From DATARH01 sp963705325 (GTDB lineage Bacteria; Pseudomonadota; Alphaproteobacteria; ATCC43930; CGMCC-115725), in NCBI GenBank assembly GCA_963705325.1, contig OY970069.1, forward strand, positions 620,001 to 684,000: DNA of 64,000 nt, in the 5' to 3' direction. Each line of letters opens with the position of its first letter. Position 1 is the stretch's first letter. The position numbers and the translations under genes were made by a program. The notes below the pieces were generated by a model. The model was given only the letters and a program-made list of their open reading frames with translations. It was not told the DNA's origin and did no database searches. Below, in pieces: positions 17,975 to 26,788 of the stretch.

Positions 17975-19588
17975 ATGACGCGAACCGGCGCCGCTTGGCG
18001 CGCCACGGCGCTCGCTCTGCTTGTCGTCGTTGTTGCGGTTGCCGCGCGGGCAGACGATGCGCCGCCGGCGAACAACGCTCCGCCAACGGTGCCTAGCGAC
18101 ACTGCACCGGTCCAGATCGGGCGCTCGATCCTTGTCGTCAAGGACGTCGACGGGCAGCTTGGCGACGCACCTGCCCACCGCATGAAGATCAATGACGACG
18201 TCCTCTTCTCCGAGGACATCACTACCGGCGCAGACGCCAAGACGGTCATCGAATTCCGCGACGGCTCGACCTTCGAGATCGGTGCCGACGCGGTCGTGCG
18301 CATCGATTCGTTCATTTTCAACCCCGAGGAAAGCACCAGCCACAAGGCGGTACAGGTTACGCGCGGCGTATTCCGTTATGTCTCGGGCTATGTCGCCTCC
18401 GATCAGGACACCAAGATCACCACGCCGGCGGGTGAGATCGGAATCCGCGGATCGGTCGTCGAAGGCATCGTCGATCCGAGCATCCCGGATTTCCTCTATG
18501 TCGGAGAGGGCAACGCGACCTTCACCAACCGCGCCGGCAGCAGCGATCTTATCGCTGGTGGCTCGATTGCCGTGCCGTCGGCGACAACGGCGCCGATGGC
18601 AGCCGCGTCGATGCCGGCCGCCGTCGCGGCGCAGGCGGTGCAGGTGATCGAGCGGCGCCTGCCGCCGCGCTCGTCATTCGAGGGCCGGCCCGACAACGAA
18701 GCCTGGCTCAAACGCGCCGCAACCGCCGACCTGGTTCCGGTCGCCGACCAGCGCCGGCAGCAGACTGCCGCTGCGGCACGGCCGCTGCCGGCGCCGCCGG
18801 CACGCGGCTCGCTTGCTGGCGAGCTCGGACTCTTGGTCGAGGGAAACCGGATCAATTTGTTTCACGGCGTCACGGGGGCGCGCACGCCCGAGCAAGCCTC
18901 GTTCCTCACCAAAGCCGCGCGCGGCAACCCCAACGCAACTGCCTTCATGCAGCGCTATCAGTTCCAGGCGCAGTCAATCCATCGAGCCGCGATGACCGCC
19001 GGCACGGCGATGGTCATCCGCGGCGTCGGGCGCGTGGCGCCATCAGTGGACGTGATGCGCCGGGTGACCGACGCCTCGGTGCGGGCCAATCCTGCCGCGG
19101 CGGCCGCGATCACCCGCCACGCCACCGAAACCTATCGCGGACCGGATCGCGGCCAGCTTCTTCACCCCGCCGTTGCCGTGCCGGTACGCCCCAAGGAGCA
19201 CGCGGTGACGCCGCAGCCGCCACCGCAGAGCCGTCCTGCACATATCAACCCGCAGAACCCGAGCCCACGTCCACCAATCCAACCAAACAACCTCGGGCCG
19301 AAATCCCCGCAGCCACGAGCCGTCGTGCCCACACCACCGGGTCAGCCGGGTAATCTCGGGCCGAAATTGCCGCAGCCGCGCACCGTCGTGCCCACACCGC
19401 CGGGTCAGCCGGGTAATCTCGGGCCGAAATTACCGCAGCCGCGCACCGTCGTGCCCACACCGCCGGCGCAGCAGCGTGGCGTCGTGCCGCGGCCAACGCC
19501 TCAACCGCCGCGCGGCGTTGCCCCAAAGCCACCGCCGAAAAAGGAGCCCGATAAGCCCGATAAGAAGGACCAGCAGATCCTGCGCTAG
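17975..19588 (+). CDS. FecR-domain periplasmic protein with proline-rich C-terminus
   Basis: A 537-residue secreted protein. A signal peptide is cleaved near ARA-DD at residue 26. A FecR domain at about 60-190 includes INDDVLFSEDITTGADAK, VIEFRDGSTFEIG and TTPAGEIGIRGS. A low-complexity Ala/Pro region follows, and the C-terminus is proline-rich with three tandem copies of a 21-residue unit ending VVPTPP. No FecI-type sigma factor or TonB receptor is adjacent. This is therefore the stand-alone FecR type seen in alphaproteobacteria rather than an anti-sigma regulator. The C-terminal tail looks like a cell-wall or protein-interaction linker. The stop is 3 bp from the convergent next gene. Confidence 0.8.
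   Translation: MTRTGAAWRATALALLVVVVAVAARADDAPPANNAPPTVPSDTAPVQIGRSILVVKDVDGQLGDAPAHRMKINDDVLFSEDITTGADAKTVIEFRDGSTFEIGADAVVRIDSFIFNPEESTSHKAVQVTRGVFRYVSGYVASDQDTKITTPAGEIGIRGSVVEGIVDPSIPDFLYVGEGNATFTNRAGSSDLIAGGSIAVPSATTAPMAAASMPAAVAAQAVQVIERRLPPRSSFEGRPDNEAWLKRAATADLVPVADQRRQQTAAAARPLPAPPARGSLAGELGLLVEGNRINLFHGVTGARTPEQASFLTKAARGNPNATAFMQRYQFQAQSIHRAAMTAGTAMVIRGVGRVAPSVDVMRRVTDASVRANPAAAAAITRHATETYRGPDRGQLLHPAVAVPVRPKEHAVTPQPPPQSRPAHINPQNPSPRPPIQPNNLGPKSPQPRAVVPTPPGQPGNLGPKLPQPRTVVPTPPGQPGNLGPKLPQPRTVVPTPPAQQRGVVPRPTPQPPRGVAPKPPPKKEPDKPDKKDQQILR
19289..19477 (+). repeat. Three tandem 63-bp coding repeats
   Basis: Units at 19289-19351, 19352-19414 and 19415-19477 each encode a 21-residue block starting NLGPK and ending VVPTPP plus GQPG or AQQR. 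Units 2 and 3 differ at only a few bases, so the last duplication is recent. They lie in the C-terminus of the FecR-domain gene. Confidence 0.85.
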
Positions 19589-19591
19589 GAA

Positions 19592-20017
19592 TTAGTGGCG
19601 GGTCGTCCGCGAGCGGGCACGCAGGAAGCGGAACCACACCGCCAAGACCAGCAGCACGCCCAGCAAGCCGACGATGAGATACGGCGACGGCCCGCCCTCT
19701 TCCGTCTCCGAGCCGCCGCCAACCTTGATCGTGGCGCGGGCGACCTCGGTGCCGTTGCGCGCCTCGGCGGTCCACAACCCCTCGCGGTCGGTGCCGAAGA
19801 CGAATTTGCCCTCCTTGTCCGTGTGCCCGGTCTTGACCGGGTGGGTCGGATCACCGGGGGCGAAAACGCGAACTTCCGCGTCTGGCATCGGCTTGCCGTC
19901 TTGCGTGGTGAATTGCACGGTGACCTCATGCGTGGCAAAGAGGTCGAACGCGGCGGCCGGCGACTTGCATAAGGGTAGCGCGAGGAGCGCGAGAGCGAAA
20001 AAGCGGAGAACCGGCAT
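19592..20017 (-). CDS. Secreted carboxypeptidase-regulatory-like domain protein
   Basis: A 141-residue protein. It has an N-terminal signal (FFALALLALPLCKSPAAA), a single beta-sandwich domain (VTVQFTTQDGKPMPDAEVRVF, DKEGKFVFGTDREGLW) and a C-terminal membrane helix (YLIVGLLGVLLVLAVWF) followed by arginines. This architecture, a transthyretin/CarboxypepD-reg fold tethered to the membrane, occurs in small metal-transport accessory proteins and in uncharacterised envelope proteins. ATG 20017 is chosen because the signal peptide begins there. It is convergent with the FecR gene and divergent from the ketopantoate-reductase-like gene, 27 bp away. Confidence 0.7.
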   Translation of the reverse strand: MPVLRFFALALLALPLCKSPAAAFDLFATHEVTVQFTTQDGKPMPDAEVRVFAPGDPTHPVKTGHTDKEGKFVFGTDREGLWTAEARNGTEVARATIKVGGGSETEEGGPSPYLIVGLLGVLLVLAVWFRFLRARSRTTRH

Positions 20018-20044
20018 CGCCCGCCACGGAAACAGGGATCGACG

Positions 20045-21037
20045 ATGAAGACAACGATCTTCGGCGCCGGCGCGGTCGGCGGCCATCTCGCGGCCAGGCT
20101 CGGCGCCGCTGGCATGGACGTCGCGGCGGTGTGCCGAGGCCCCCAGCTCGCGGCGATCCGCGAGCGCGGCATCACCTTGCACATCGCAGACGAGCGCTAC
20201 CATGCGAGCATCCGCGCCACCGACCGGCCCGAGGAATTGGGCCAGCAGGACCTGGTCATCGTCACCGCCAAATCCTCGGTGCTGCCGGAGATGGCCGCGG
20301 CGATCGCGACGCTGTGCGGCCCCGACACCAGTGTCGTCTTCGCGATGAACGGTATCCCCTGGTGGTATCTCTATCGCGCCGCTGCGACGGCACCCGTGCC
20401 CGATTTGTCGCGGCTCGATCCAGATGGCGCTCTGGCGCGGGAGATCGGCCATGAGCGCGTCATCGGCTGCATGATCAACTCGGCCAACGCCATCATCGAG
20501 CCGGGTGTGATTAAGAACTCGCCGATGACCAAGAACAAATTCACCCTCGGCGAACCTGACGGCACGCTGTCGCAGCGAGTTCAAGCGATCTCCGCCGAGC
20601 TCGAACGCTATGGGCTCGAAGTGCCGGTTACGGAAACGATCCGTGTCGAGATCTGGGACAAGCTGCTGCGCAACCTGTCCACCAGCCCGATCTGCTCGCT
20701 CACCGGCGAGCCGATCGGCGTGATCGGCCGCCATCCCGAACTCCTGGAGGTCAGCAAGAGCCTGATGCGCGAGGGGATCGCTGTCGCCCGGGCACACAGG
20801 ATTCCCGTCGAAGTCGATTTTCAGCGTGCCTATGGCGAGCGGCCGACCTCGCCGCACAAATCCTCGATGTTGCAGGATTTCGAGCGCGGGCGCCCACCGG
20901 AGATCGACGGCATCCTCACCTCGGTCCAAGCCTTCGCCCGCGCCGCCGAGGTGCCGACCCCCACGATCGACGCGGTAACCGCGCTGGTGATCGAAAAGGC
21001 CCGCCGTATGCATCTTTATCCCGCGGCGGCATGGTAG
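20045..21037 (+). CDS. 2-dehydropantoate 2-reductase family protein
   Basis: A 330-residue NADPH-dependent reductase. The N-terminal Rossmann motif FGAGAVGGHLAARLG is followed by VTAKSSVLPEMA and NGIPWWYL. The C-terminal domain carries the catalytic-type Lys in IWDKLLRNLSTSPICSL and the SSMLQDFERGRPPEID signature. Family members reduce ketopantoate to pantoate in CoA synthesis or act on related 2-keto acids. Isolated PanE paralogues like this often serve catabolism, so the symbol panE is withheld. Confidence 0.85.
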   Translation: MKTTIFGAGAVGGHLAARLGAAGMDVAAVCRGPQLAAIRERGITLHIADERYHASIRATDRPEELGQQDLVIVTAKSSVLPEMAAAIATLCGPDTSVVFAMNGIPWWYLYRAAATAPVPDLSRLDPDGALAREIGHERVIGCMINSANAIIEPGVIKNSPMTKNKFTLGEPDGTLSQRVQAISAELERYGLEVPVTETIRVEIWDKLLRNLSTSPICSLTGEPIGVIGRHPELLEVSKSLMREGIAVARAHRIPVEVDFQRAYGERPTSPHKSSMLQDFERGRPPEIDGILTSVQAFARAAEVPTPTIDAVTALVIEKARRMHLYPAAAW

Positions 21038-21044
21038 CCAGGGA

Positions 21045-21236
21045 TCATCCTGGCGGGGACTTCGGATAGCGCTTGACGACGCGCCAAAAGATTGCCACCC
21101 CGAGGACGAGCATTGGAACGCCGGCATAGGCCAGCTCGGGAATCCCGCCCGAGCTTCCGGCGATGGCGATCGCGCAGCCGCCGAGGAGGCTCAACAGGAT
21201 CGCCGCGGCGACGGTCCAGAAGTTGGCGGCGCTCAC
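21045..21236 (-). CDS. Small two-helix membrane protein
   Basis: A 63-residue protein if started at GTG 21236, 10 nt after the meaB stop. The frame also extends upstream into meaB. There are two hydrophobic helices (WTVAAAILLSLLGGCAIAIA and AGVPMLVLGVAIFW) and a basic tail VKRYPKSPPG. It has no recognised family. It is probably translated from the meaB transcript, and the start is uncertain. Confidence 0.5.
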   Translation of the reverse strand: MSAANFWTVAAAILLSLLGGCAIAIAGSSGGIPELAYAGVPMLVLGVAIFWRVVKRYPKSPPG

Positions 21237-21246
21237 AGGGCGGAAT

Positions 21247-22227
21247 TCAGGTGCGGGTTTCGGTTGTGAAGAGCCGCAGCAGCTCCCGCGCCCCGTCTGC
21301 GGGAGTGCGGGCACCCGTCATCACGTCGCGCTCGATATCCGCCAGATGGACAGCGGTCTGCGGCGCGCCACGAAAAGCGTCACGCAATCCTTCGTCGATC
21401 TCGCTCCACAGCGCCGCGAGGGATTGCTCGGCGCGGCGGCGCGACCAGTTGCCGCTGGCGTCGAGTGCCGCGCGGAACCGGGCGACATCGTCCCAGATCG
21501 CGTCAACCCCAGCCCCGGTCAGCGCCGAGATCGCGCGCACCGGCACCTCCCAGCCGCGCAGCGCCGGGGCCACTAAGCGCAGCGCGTTGGCGTAATCGGC
21601 GGCGGCGCGGTTGGCGTGGTCCAACAGCTCGCCATCGGCTTTGTTGATCAGCACCAGATCGGCGAGCTCGATGACGCCGCGCTTCAACCCCTGCAGTTCG
21701 TCGCCGGCCGCGGGCGGCAGGATCAGCAGAAACATATCGACCATCTCAGCAACCGTCGTTTCCGACTGGCCGGCGCCAATGGTCTCGACGATCACCGTGT
21801 CGAACCCCGCCGCCTCGCATAGGAGGATGGTCTCGCGGGTGCGGCGCGCGACCCCGCCCGTCGCCGCGCCGCCCGGCGACGGGCGGATGAAGGCGCCTTC
21901 GGCGCGCGCCAAACCGGCCATGCGCGTCTTGTCGCCGAGGATCGCGCCGCCGCCGCGTTTCGATGCGGGATCGACCGCCAGCACGGCGATCTTGCGGCCG
22001 CGCCTCAGCCCATCAAGCCCGAAGCGCTCGATAAAGGTCGACTTGCCCGCGCCGGGCGGGCCGGTAATGCCGAGCCGCGTCGCAGCACCGGTCTGGGGGA
22101 GAATTGCCTTGACCAGCCGCTCGGCCTCCTCGCGGTGATCGGGGCGGGTCGATTCGATTAGCGTCACCGCCCGCGCCAGCGCTCGCCGGTCTCCAGCACG
22201 CAGCGCGGTGGGGAGATCGGGAGCCAC
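21247..22227 (-). CDS. meaB: Methylmalonyl-CoA mutase-associated GTPase MeaB
   Basis: A 326-residue G3E GTPase. Motifs are Walker A GPPGAGKST near residue 58, VDPASKRGGGAILGDKTRM, ETIGAGQSE, and the NKAD guanine motif. These are characteristic of MeaB/ArgK, which loads and protects adenosylcobalamin in methylmalonyl-CoA mutase and related mutases. The GTG start at 22227 is chosen for GGAGAGG placed 5 nt upstream; an upstream ATG at 22263 would add 12 odd residues. The mutase itself is not in the window. With cobS-cobT and a CobW-like gene nearby, the organism evidently makes and uses B12. Confidence 0.92.
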   Translation of the reverse strand: MAPDLPTALRAGDRRALARAVTLIESTRPDHREEAERLVKAILPQTGAATRLGITGPPGAGKSTFIERFGLDGLRRGRKIAVLAVDPASKRGGGAILGDKTRMAGLARAEGAFIRPSPGGAATGGVARRTRETILLCEAAGFDTVIVETIGAGQSETTVAEMVDMFLLILPPAAGDELQGLKRGVIELADLVLINKADGELLDHANRAAADYANALRLVAPALRGWEVPVRAISALTGAGVDAIWDDVARFRAALDASGNWSRRRAEQSLAALWSEIDEGLRDAFRGAPQTAVHLADIERDVMTGARTPADGARELLRLFTTETRT

Positions 22228-22259
22228 TATTCCTCTCCTGCAGCAAACTTGCCTGTGGC

Positions 22260-24095
22260 TCACTCAGCCTCTTCCAGGGCCGCTTGCTCGCGGCGGGCGG
22301 CCTCCTGCTGCCGCGCCCACATCGCCGCGTAGACGCCGCCCAATTCGATCAGCTCACGGTGATGGCCGCGCTCGACGATGTGGCCGCGATCGAGCACCAG
22401 GATCTGATCGGCATCAACGATGGTCGAAAGCCGGTGGGCGATGATCAGAGTCGTGCGGCCGGCGGCGACTTCAGCGAGGCTCGTTTGGATTTCGCGCTCC
22501 GTCTTGGTGTCGAGCGCGGAGGTCGCCTCGTCGAAGATCAGGATTTCCGGTGCCTTCAAGATCACCCGGGCGATGGCGACACGCTGCTTCTCGCCGCCCG
22601 AAAGCTTCAATCCGCGCTCGCCCACCACCGTATCGTAGCCGTCGGGTAGGCCCATGACGAAGTCGTGTATGCGGGCGAAGCGCGCGGCTTCCTCGATCGC
22701 AGCGCGGCCCGCACCGGGGCTTCCATAGGCGATGTTGTAGAGAATGGTGTCATTGAACAGCACGGTGTCCTGCGGCACCACGCCGATCGCACGCCGCAGG
22801 CTATCCTGGGTGACGTCGCGGATATCCTGGCCGTCGATTTCGATCGATCCGCCATCGACGTCGTAAAAGCGAAACAGCAGCCGCGCGATCGTCGATTTGC
22901 CGGCACCGCTCGCGCCCACAATCGCGACCGTCTGCCCGGGTTCGACGCGGAAATCAATGTCATCGAGGATCGACCGCCGCGGGTCGTAGTGGAAATCGAC
23001 GTGCCGGAACGCGACCGCGCCGCGCCGCGCCGTCAGCGGCGTTGCGCCCGGACGGTCGACGATCTCCGGCGCGACCTTCATCAGCCCGAACATCTGCTCG
23101 AGATCGACCAGCGACTGCTTCACATTGCGGTAGACCATGCCGAGGAAATTGAGCGGCATGTAGAGCTGGATCAGATAGGCGTTGACCAGAACCAGGTCAC
23201 CCACCGTCATTCGCCCGGTAGCCACCCCGTTGGCGGCGATCAGCATCATCGCGATGAGGCCCGCCGCGACGATTGACCCCTGGCCGATATTGAGCCAGGC
23301 CAAGGTGGTTTCGCTCTTTACCGCCGCCCGCTCATAGGCATGGAGCGAGCGGTCATAACGGTCCGCCTCGTGCGCCTCGTTGGCGAAATACTTGACCGTC
23401 TCAAAATTGAGCAAGCTGTCGACCGCCTTGGTGTTGGCTTCGGTGTCGCGCGCGTTCATCTCGCGGCGAAAGCGCACCCGCCAGTCGGTGACCGCGAAGG
23501 TGAAGGCGACGTAGAGCGCGATCGTCGCCAGCGTCACCGCGGCGAGCTGCCAGTCATAGACCCGCCACAGGATGCCGCAAACCAACAGGATCTCGACCAG
23601 GGTCGGGATCACATTGAACAGCATGATCGAGAGCAGGAAATCGATCGCTTGGGTGCCGCGCTCAACCGCGCGCGACAGCCCGCCGGTGCGCCGGTCGAGG
23701 TGGAAGCGCATCGACAGCGAGTGCAGATGCTTAAACGCGGCGAGCGCCACCTGCCGCACCGCGTGCTGCTCGACCTTGGCGAAAACCGCGTTGCGCAGCT
23801 CGTTGAACGAACCCGAACCCAGCCGCGCCAGACCGTAGGCGACGATCAGCATCGCCGGGACGGCGACGATGTTGGCCGCACCGCCCTTGCCGGAAAGCGC
23901 GTCGACCGCGCCCTTGTAGAAGAACGGAACAGTGATGTTGACGAGCTTACCGCCGGCGAGCAGCGCCACCGCCAGTACCACCCGAGCCCGCAATTCGAGT
24001 GACTCCCGCGGCCAAAGATACGGGAGCAGACCCTTCAGCGCCTTGAGGCCATCGATCAGCCGGCCCTCGGGACCGGCCATTGCCGAGGGGGGCAT
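22260..24095 (-). CDS. Atm1-type ABC exporter (fused permease-ATPase)
   Basis: A 611-residue half transporter: an exporter-type membrane domain with six predicted helices over residues 30-330, then an ATPase. The nucleotide domain shows GASGAGKST, LSGGEKQR, LIFDEATSALD and IIAHRLST in order. The membrane region (FNELRNAVFAKVEQHAVR, MRFHLDRRTGGLSR, NFETVKYFANE) matches the ATM1/HMT subfamily, which exports glutathione-linked iron-sulfur precursors or heavy metals. Two nearby ATGs are possible (24095 or 24080). The start lies 15 bp after the MFS gene stop, suggesting cotranscription. Confidence 0.9.
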   Translation of the reverse strand: MPPSAMAGPEGRLIDGLKALKGLLPYLWPRESLELRARVVLAVALLAGGKLVNITVPFFYKGAVDALSGKGGAANIVAVPAMLIVAYGLARLGSGSFNELRNAVFAKVEQHAVRQVALAAFKHLHSLSMRFHLDRRTGGLSRAVERGTQAIDFLLSIMLFNVIPTLVEILLVCGILWRVYDWQLAAVTLATIALYVAFTFAVTDWRVRFRREMNARDTEANTKAVDSLLNFETVKYFANEAHEADRYDRSLHAYERAAVKSETTLAWLNIGQGSIVAAGLIAMMLIAANGVATGRMTVGDLVLVNAYLIQLYMPLNFLGMVYRNVKQSLVDLEQMFGLMKVAPEIVDRPGATPLTARRGAVAFRHVDFHYDPRRSILDDIDFRVEPGQTVAIVGASGAGKSTIARLLFRFYDVDGGSIEIDGQDIRDVTQDSLRRAIGVVPQDTVLFNDTILYNIAYGSPGAGRAAIEEAARFARIHDFVMGLPDGYDTVVGERGLKLSGGEKQRVAIARVILKAPEILIFDEATSALDTKTEREIQTSLAEVAAGRTTLIIAHRLSTIVDADQILVLDRGHIVERGHHRELIELGGVYAAMWARQQEAARREQAALEEAE

Positions 24096-24109
24096 CCGGC
24101 CCCGCGGGC

Positions 24110-25294
24110 TCACTCCGCGACTCCCGTCGTGGCCACGGGCTCCTCGGCTGGAGGTAGCCGCCAGGAAATCAGCACCGCCGCGGCCACCAGCACCATGCCG
24201 CAGAAGAACGGGAAGTCGCGGCCCAGCCCAGCAAAGAGCGCGCCGGCAAGCAGCGGCCCCAGAACGCGCGACAGGCTGCCGACCGATTGCGCCACCCCCA
24301 TCACCTCGCCCTGCTCCTCGGCGCCGGCGCGGCGCGAGATCAAGCTGTTGAGCGAGGGTTGCATCGCTCCCATCCCTAATGCCAGCCCGCTCACCGAGAC
24401 GAGCAGTATGGGCAGATCGCGCGCCAGCGGTAGCACGAGGAGACCAGCGGCGATCGCGGCGAGGCCGGCGATCAGCAGCTTCTCTTCGCCGAACCGCGCG
24501 GTCAACCGGCCGATAAGGCCACCCTGCATCACCGCAGACAGCAGCCCGACATAAGTGAAAAGGTAGCCAGTCTGCGCCGGCCCCCAGCGGAACTGCGCCA
24601 TCGCCCACAACGCAAAGGTCGATTCCATACCGGCAAAGGCAAGGATGGTCAGAAAAAAGATGACCAAGAGCCGCGCCAGTACCTTGCGGCCGAGGGCATC
24701 GCGCACTGCATTTACCCGGCCGCGGCGCGGGCGCTCCACGGCGCCGGCCGGCAGGCTTTCCTTTAACAGAAAGACGACGCCGAGCAGCGCCGTCAGCGAC
24801 AGCCCGCAGGCGATCAGCCCGGGGGTCCGCAAATCCGCGGTGGCGAGGTTGCTGCCGGCGACGACGCCGCCCACCGCCGGGCCGACGATGAAGCCGAGGC
24901 CGAACGCGGCGCCGATCATCCCCATCCCCTTGGCGCGGTTTTCCGGCGTCGTCACATCGGCGATATAGGCATTGGCCGCGGCGATATTGCCGGCGCAGGC
25001 GCCGGCCAATCCTCGCGCCGCGAACAGCATCCACAGCGTATTGGCGAAGCCCAACCAGAGATAGGCGAGCGAGGCTGCTGCCATGCTGACCATCAGCACC
25101 GGACGACGGCCGACCCGATCGCTCAACCGCCCCCAAACCGGCGCGGTCAGCATGGACATCAACGAGAACACCGCCATCAGCGCCGTCACCTCCTGCGGCG
25201 AGGCGGCAAAGCGCTCGGCGTAGAACGGTAGCAGCGGAATGACAAGGCCGAACCCGATCAGGTCGACAAGGACGACGAGGAAGAGAATTGGCAT
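24110..25294 (-). CDS. MFS transporter, TetA-like drug:proton antiporter family
   Basis: A 394-residue protein with twelve hydrophobic segments. MFS motif A in loop 2-3 is GRLSDRVGRRPV, and motif C is GLGFIVGPAVGG in helix 5. These mark the 12-TM drug/proton antiporter group related to TetA. ATG 25294 starts directly with the first helix. It is the first gene of a leftward unit with the Atm1-type exporter. The substrate is unknown and no regulator is adjacent. Confidence 0.88.
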   Translation of the reverse strand: MPILFLVVLVDLIGFGLVIPLLPFYAERFAASPQEVTALMAVFSLMSMLTAPVWGRLSDRVGRRPVLMVSMAAASLAYLWLGFANTLWMLFAARGLAGACAGNIAAANAYIADVTTPENRAKGMGMIGAAFGLGFIVGPAVGGVVAGSNLATADLRTPGLIACGLSLTALLGVVFLLKESLPAGAVERPRRGRVNAVRDALGRKVLARLLVIFFLTILAFAGMESTFALWAMAQFRWGPAQTGYLFTYVGLLSAVMQGGLIGRLTARFGEEKLLIAGLAAIAAGLLVLPLARDLPILLVSVSGLALGMGAMQPSLNSLISRRAGAEEQGEVMGVAQSVGSLSRVLGPLLAGALFAGLGRDFPFFCGMVLVAAAVLISWRLPPAEEPVATTGVAE

Positions 25295-25412
25295 TGGTTG
25301 AAGGTGATATCGCGCCGAGCTTGCCCGGAACAAGGTCAGATAGCGTTTTTGCCGCCCCCACCCGCGTCAAATCGCCGTAATATCGAAACCGGAAGCGCGA
25401 AGGAAATCGGCG

Positions 25413-26285
25413 ATGAAACTCGGCAAGCTCGGCGTATGGGCCGCAATGGACACGATGACCGCGGCCGAAGGCGCGGCCTTCGCCAAGCGCGTCGAGAGTT
25501 GGGGCTATGCCGCGTTGTGGCTCCCGGAAAGTCGCGGCCGCAACGTGTTGGTCCATTCCTCCTGGCTGCTCGCCAACACGACGAAGCTGATCGTCGCTCC
25601 CGGAATCGCCAACATCTACGCACGCGACGCGATGGCGATGGTCAACGGCCAGCGCGCACTCGCCGAGCAATCGGGCGGGCGGTTCCTCCTCGGCCTCGGC
25701 GTGTCGCATGTTCCCTCGGTCGAGGGGTTGCGCGGGCATTCTTACGGCAAACCCATCGCGACAATGCGCGCCTATCTAGAGGCTATGGCTGCGGCGCCCT
25801 ATGGCGCGCCGGACCCGGCCGAGAAGCCGCTGACCGTCCTCGCCGCTCTGGGGCCGCGCATGCTCGAACTATCGGCCAGTCACGCCGACGGCGCGCATCC
25901 CTACAACATCACCCCGGAGCATACGCGAAAGGCGCGGCAGATTATGGGGCCCGGTAAGCTCTTGTGCCCCGAGGTCTGGGTGCTGCTGGAGACCGATGCG
26001 GCAAAGGCGCGCTCGCTCGGCCGCCAGGCGCTCGCCAACTACATGCGGCTGGACAACTACGTGAACAACTGGCGCCGGCTCGGCTTTGGTGACGCCGATT
26101 TCGCTGGCGGCGGCTCCGACCGTTTCATCGACGCAAACATCCTGTGGGGCGATGGAAAGACCATCCGTGCGCGGCTCCAGGAACAATGGGACGCCGGCGC
26201 CGACCATGTCTGCATTCAGTCGATCAGCCCCGATGGCGGCCGCAAGCCGGATGAGAAAGTGCTGGCCTTGCTCGCGCCGGGCTGA
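25413..26285 (+). CDS. LLM class flavin/F420-dependent oxidoreductase
   Basis: A 290-residue TIM-barrel protein starting MKLGKLGVWAAMD. It has GYAALWLPES, LIVAPGIANIYARD and GRFLLGLGVSH, resembling the TIGR03620 branch. Many relatives use F420, but I see no F420-synthesis genes here, so FMN is also possible. It stands alone between the divergent MFS gene and apaG. Confidence 0.85.
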   Translation: MKLGKLGVWAAMDTMTAAEGAAFAKRVESWGYAALWLPESRGRNVLVHSSWLLANTTKLIVAPGIANIYARDAMAMVNGQRALAEQSGGRFLLGLGVSHVPSVEGLRGHSYGKPIATMRAYLEAMAAAPYGAPDPAEKPLTVLAALGPRMLELSASHADGAHPYNITPEHTRKARQIMGPGKLLCPEVWVLLETDAAKARSLGRQALANYMRLDNYVNNWRRLGFGDADFAGGGSDRFIDANILWGDGKTIRARLQEQWDAGADHVCIQSISPDGGRKPDEKVLALLAPG

Positions 26286-26349
26286 TCTTCCTCACCTTGA
26301 CGCAGTCAGCCACGCGCCCGACATTGTTGCGGCCATAGAAAGCCACGGG

Positions 26350-26742
26350 ATGTATTCTAAAACCACGCGTTCGATAAAGGTGACAGTACGGCCGTTCTAT
26401 CTCGACCAGCACTCTTCGCCCGACGAGCACCGTTACGTCTGGGCCTATCACGTGCGGATCGAGAACGAGGGCGCTCAAACGGTGCAGCTACGCAATCGGC
26501 ACTGGCGGATCACTGACGCGCTCGGCCGCCTTCAGGAAGTGCGCGGCCCCGGCGTGGTCGGCGAGCAGCCCGTGCTGCAGCCCGGCCAAAGCTTCGAATA
26601 CACCAGCTCCTGCCCGCTGACGACGCCGTCGGGGGTGATGATCGGTGACTATGAGATGGAGACGCCGCAGGGCGAGAAATTCCTTATCTGCGTCCCCGCC
26701 TTTTCCCTCGATAGCCCGCTAGAGACGCGGCGCCTCAACTAG
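26350..26742 (+). CDS. apaG: Co2+/Mg2+ efflux protein ApaG
   Basis: A 130-residue single-domain fibronectin-like protein with the family features VRPFYLDQHSSPDEHRYVWAY, the GPGVVGEQPVLQPGQ loop and GDYEMETPQG near the end. Length and order fit ApaG closely. The physiological role is unclear despite the name; it is linked to divalent-cation tolerance and Ap4A. An in-frame continuation upstream lies inside the LLM gene. folE starts 46 bp downstream in the same direction. Confidence 0.9.
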   Translation: MYSKTTRSIKVTVRPFYLDQHSSPDEHRYVWAYHVRIENEGAQTVQLRNRHWRITDALGRLQEVRGPGVVGEQPVLQPGQSFEYTSSCPLTTPSGVMIGDYEMETPQGEKFLICVPAFSLDSPLETRRLN

Positions 26743-26788
26743 AACACAAACGCCCCGGCTCCCGCCCGGCAGCCTGAAGGAAATCGCC

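Noticed and set aside
20018..21127. Long minus-strand extension of the small secreted protein
   Set aside because: Antisense to the ketopantoate-reductase-family gene; a clear signal peptide marks the true start at 20017.
24110..25739. N-terminal extension that would make the ABC exporter 1159 residues
   Set aside because: The extra part overlaps the MFS gene in another phase and is low-complexity; not an MFS-ABC fusion.
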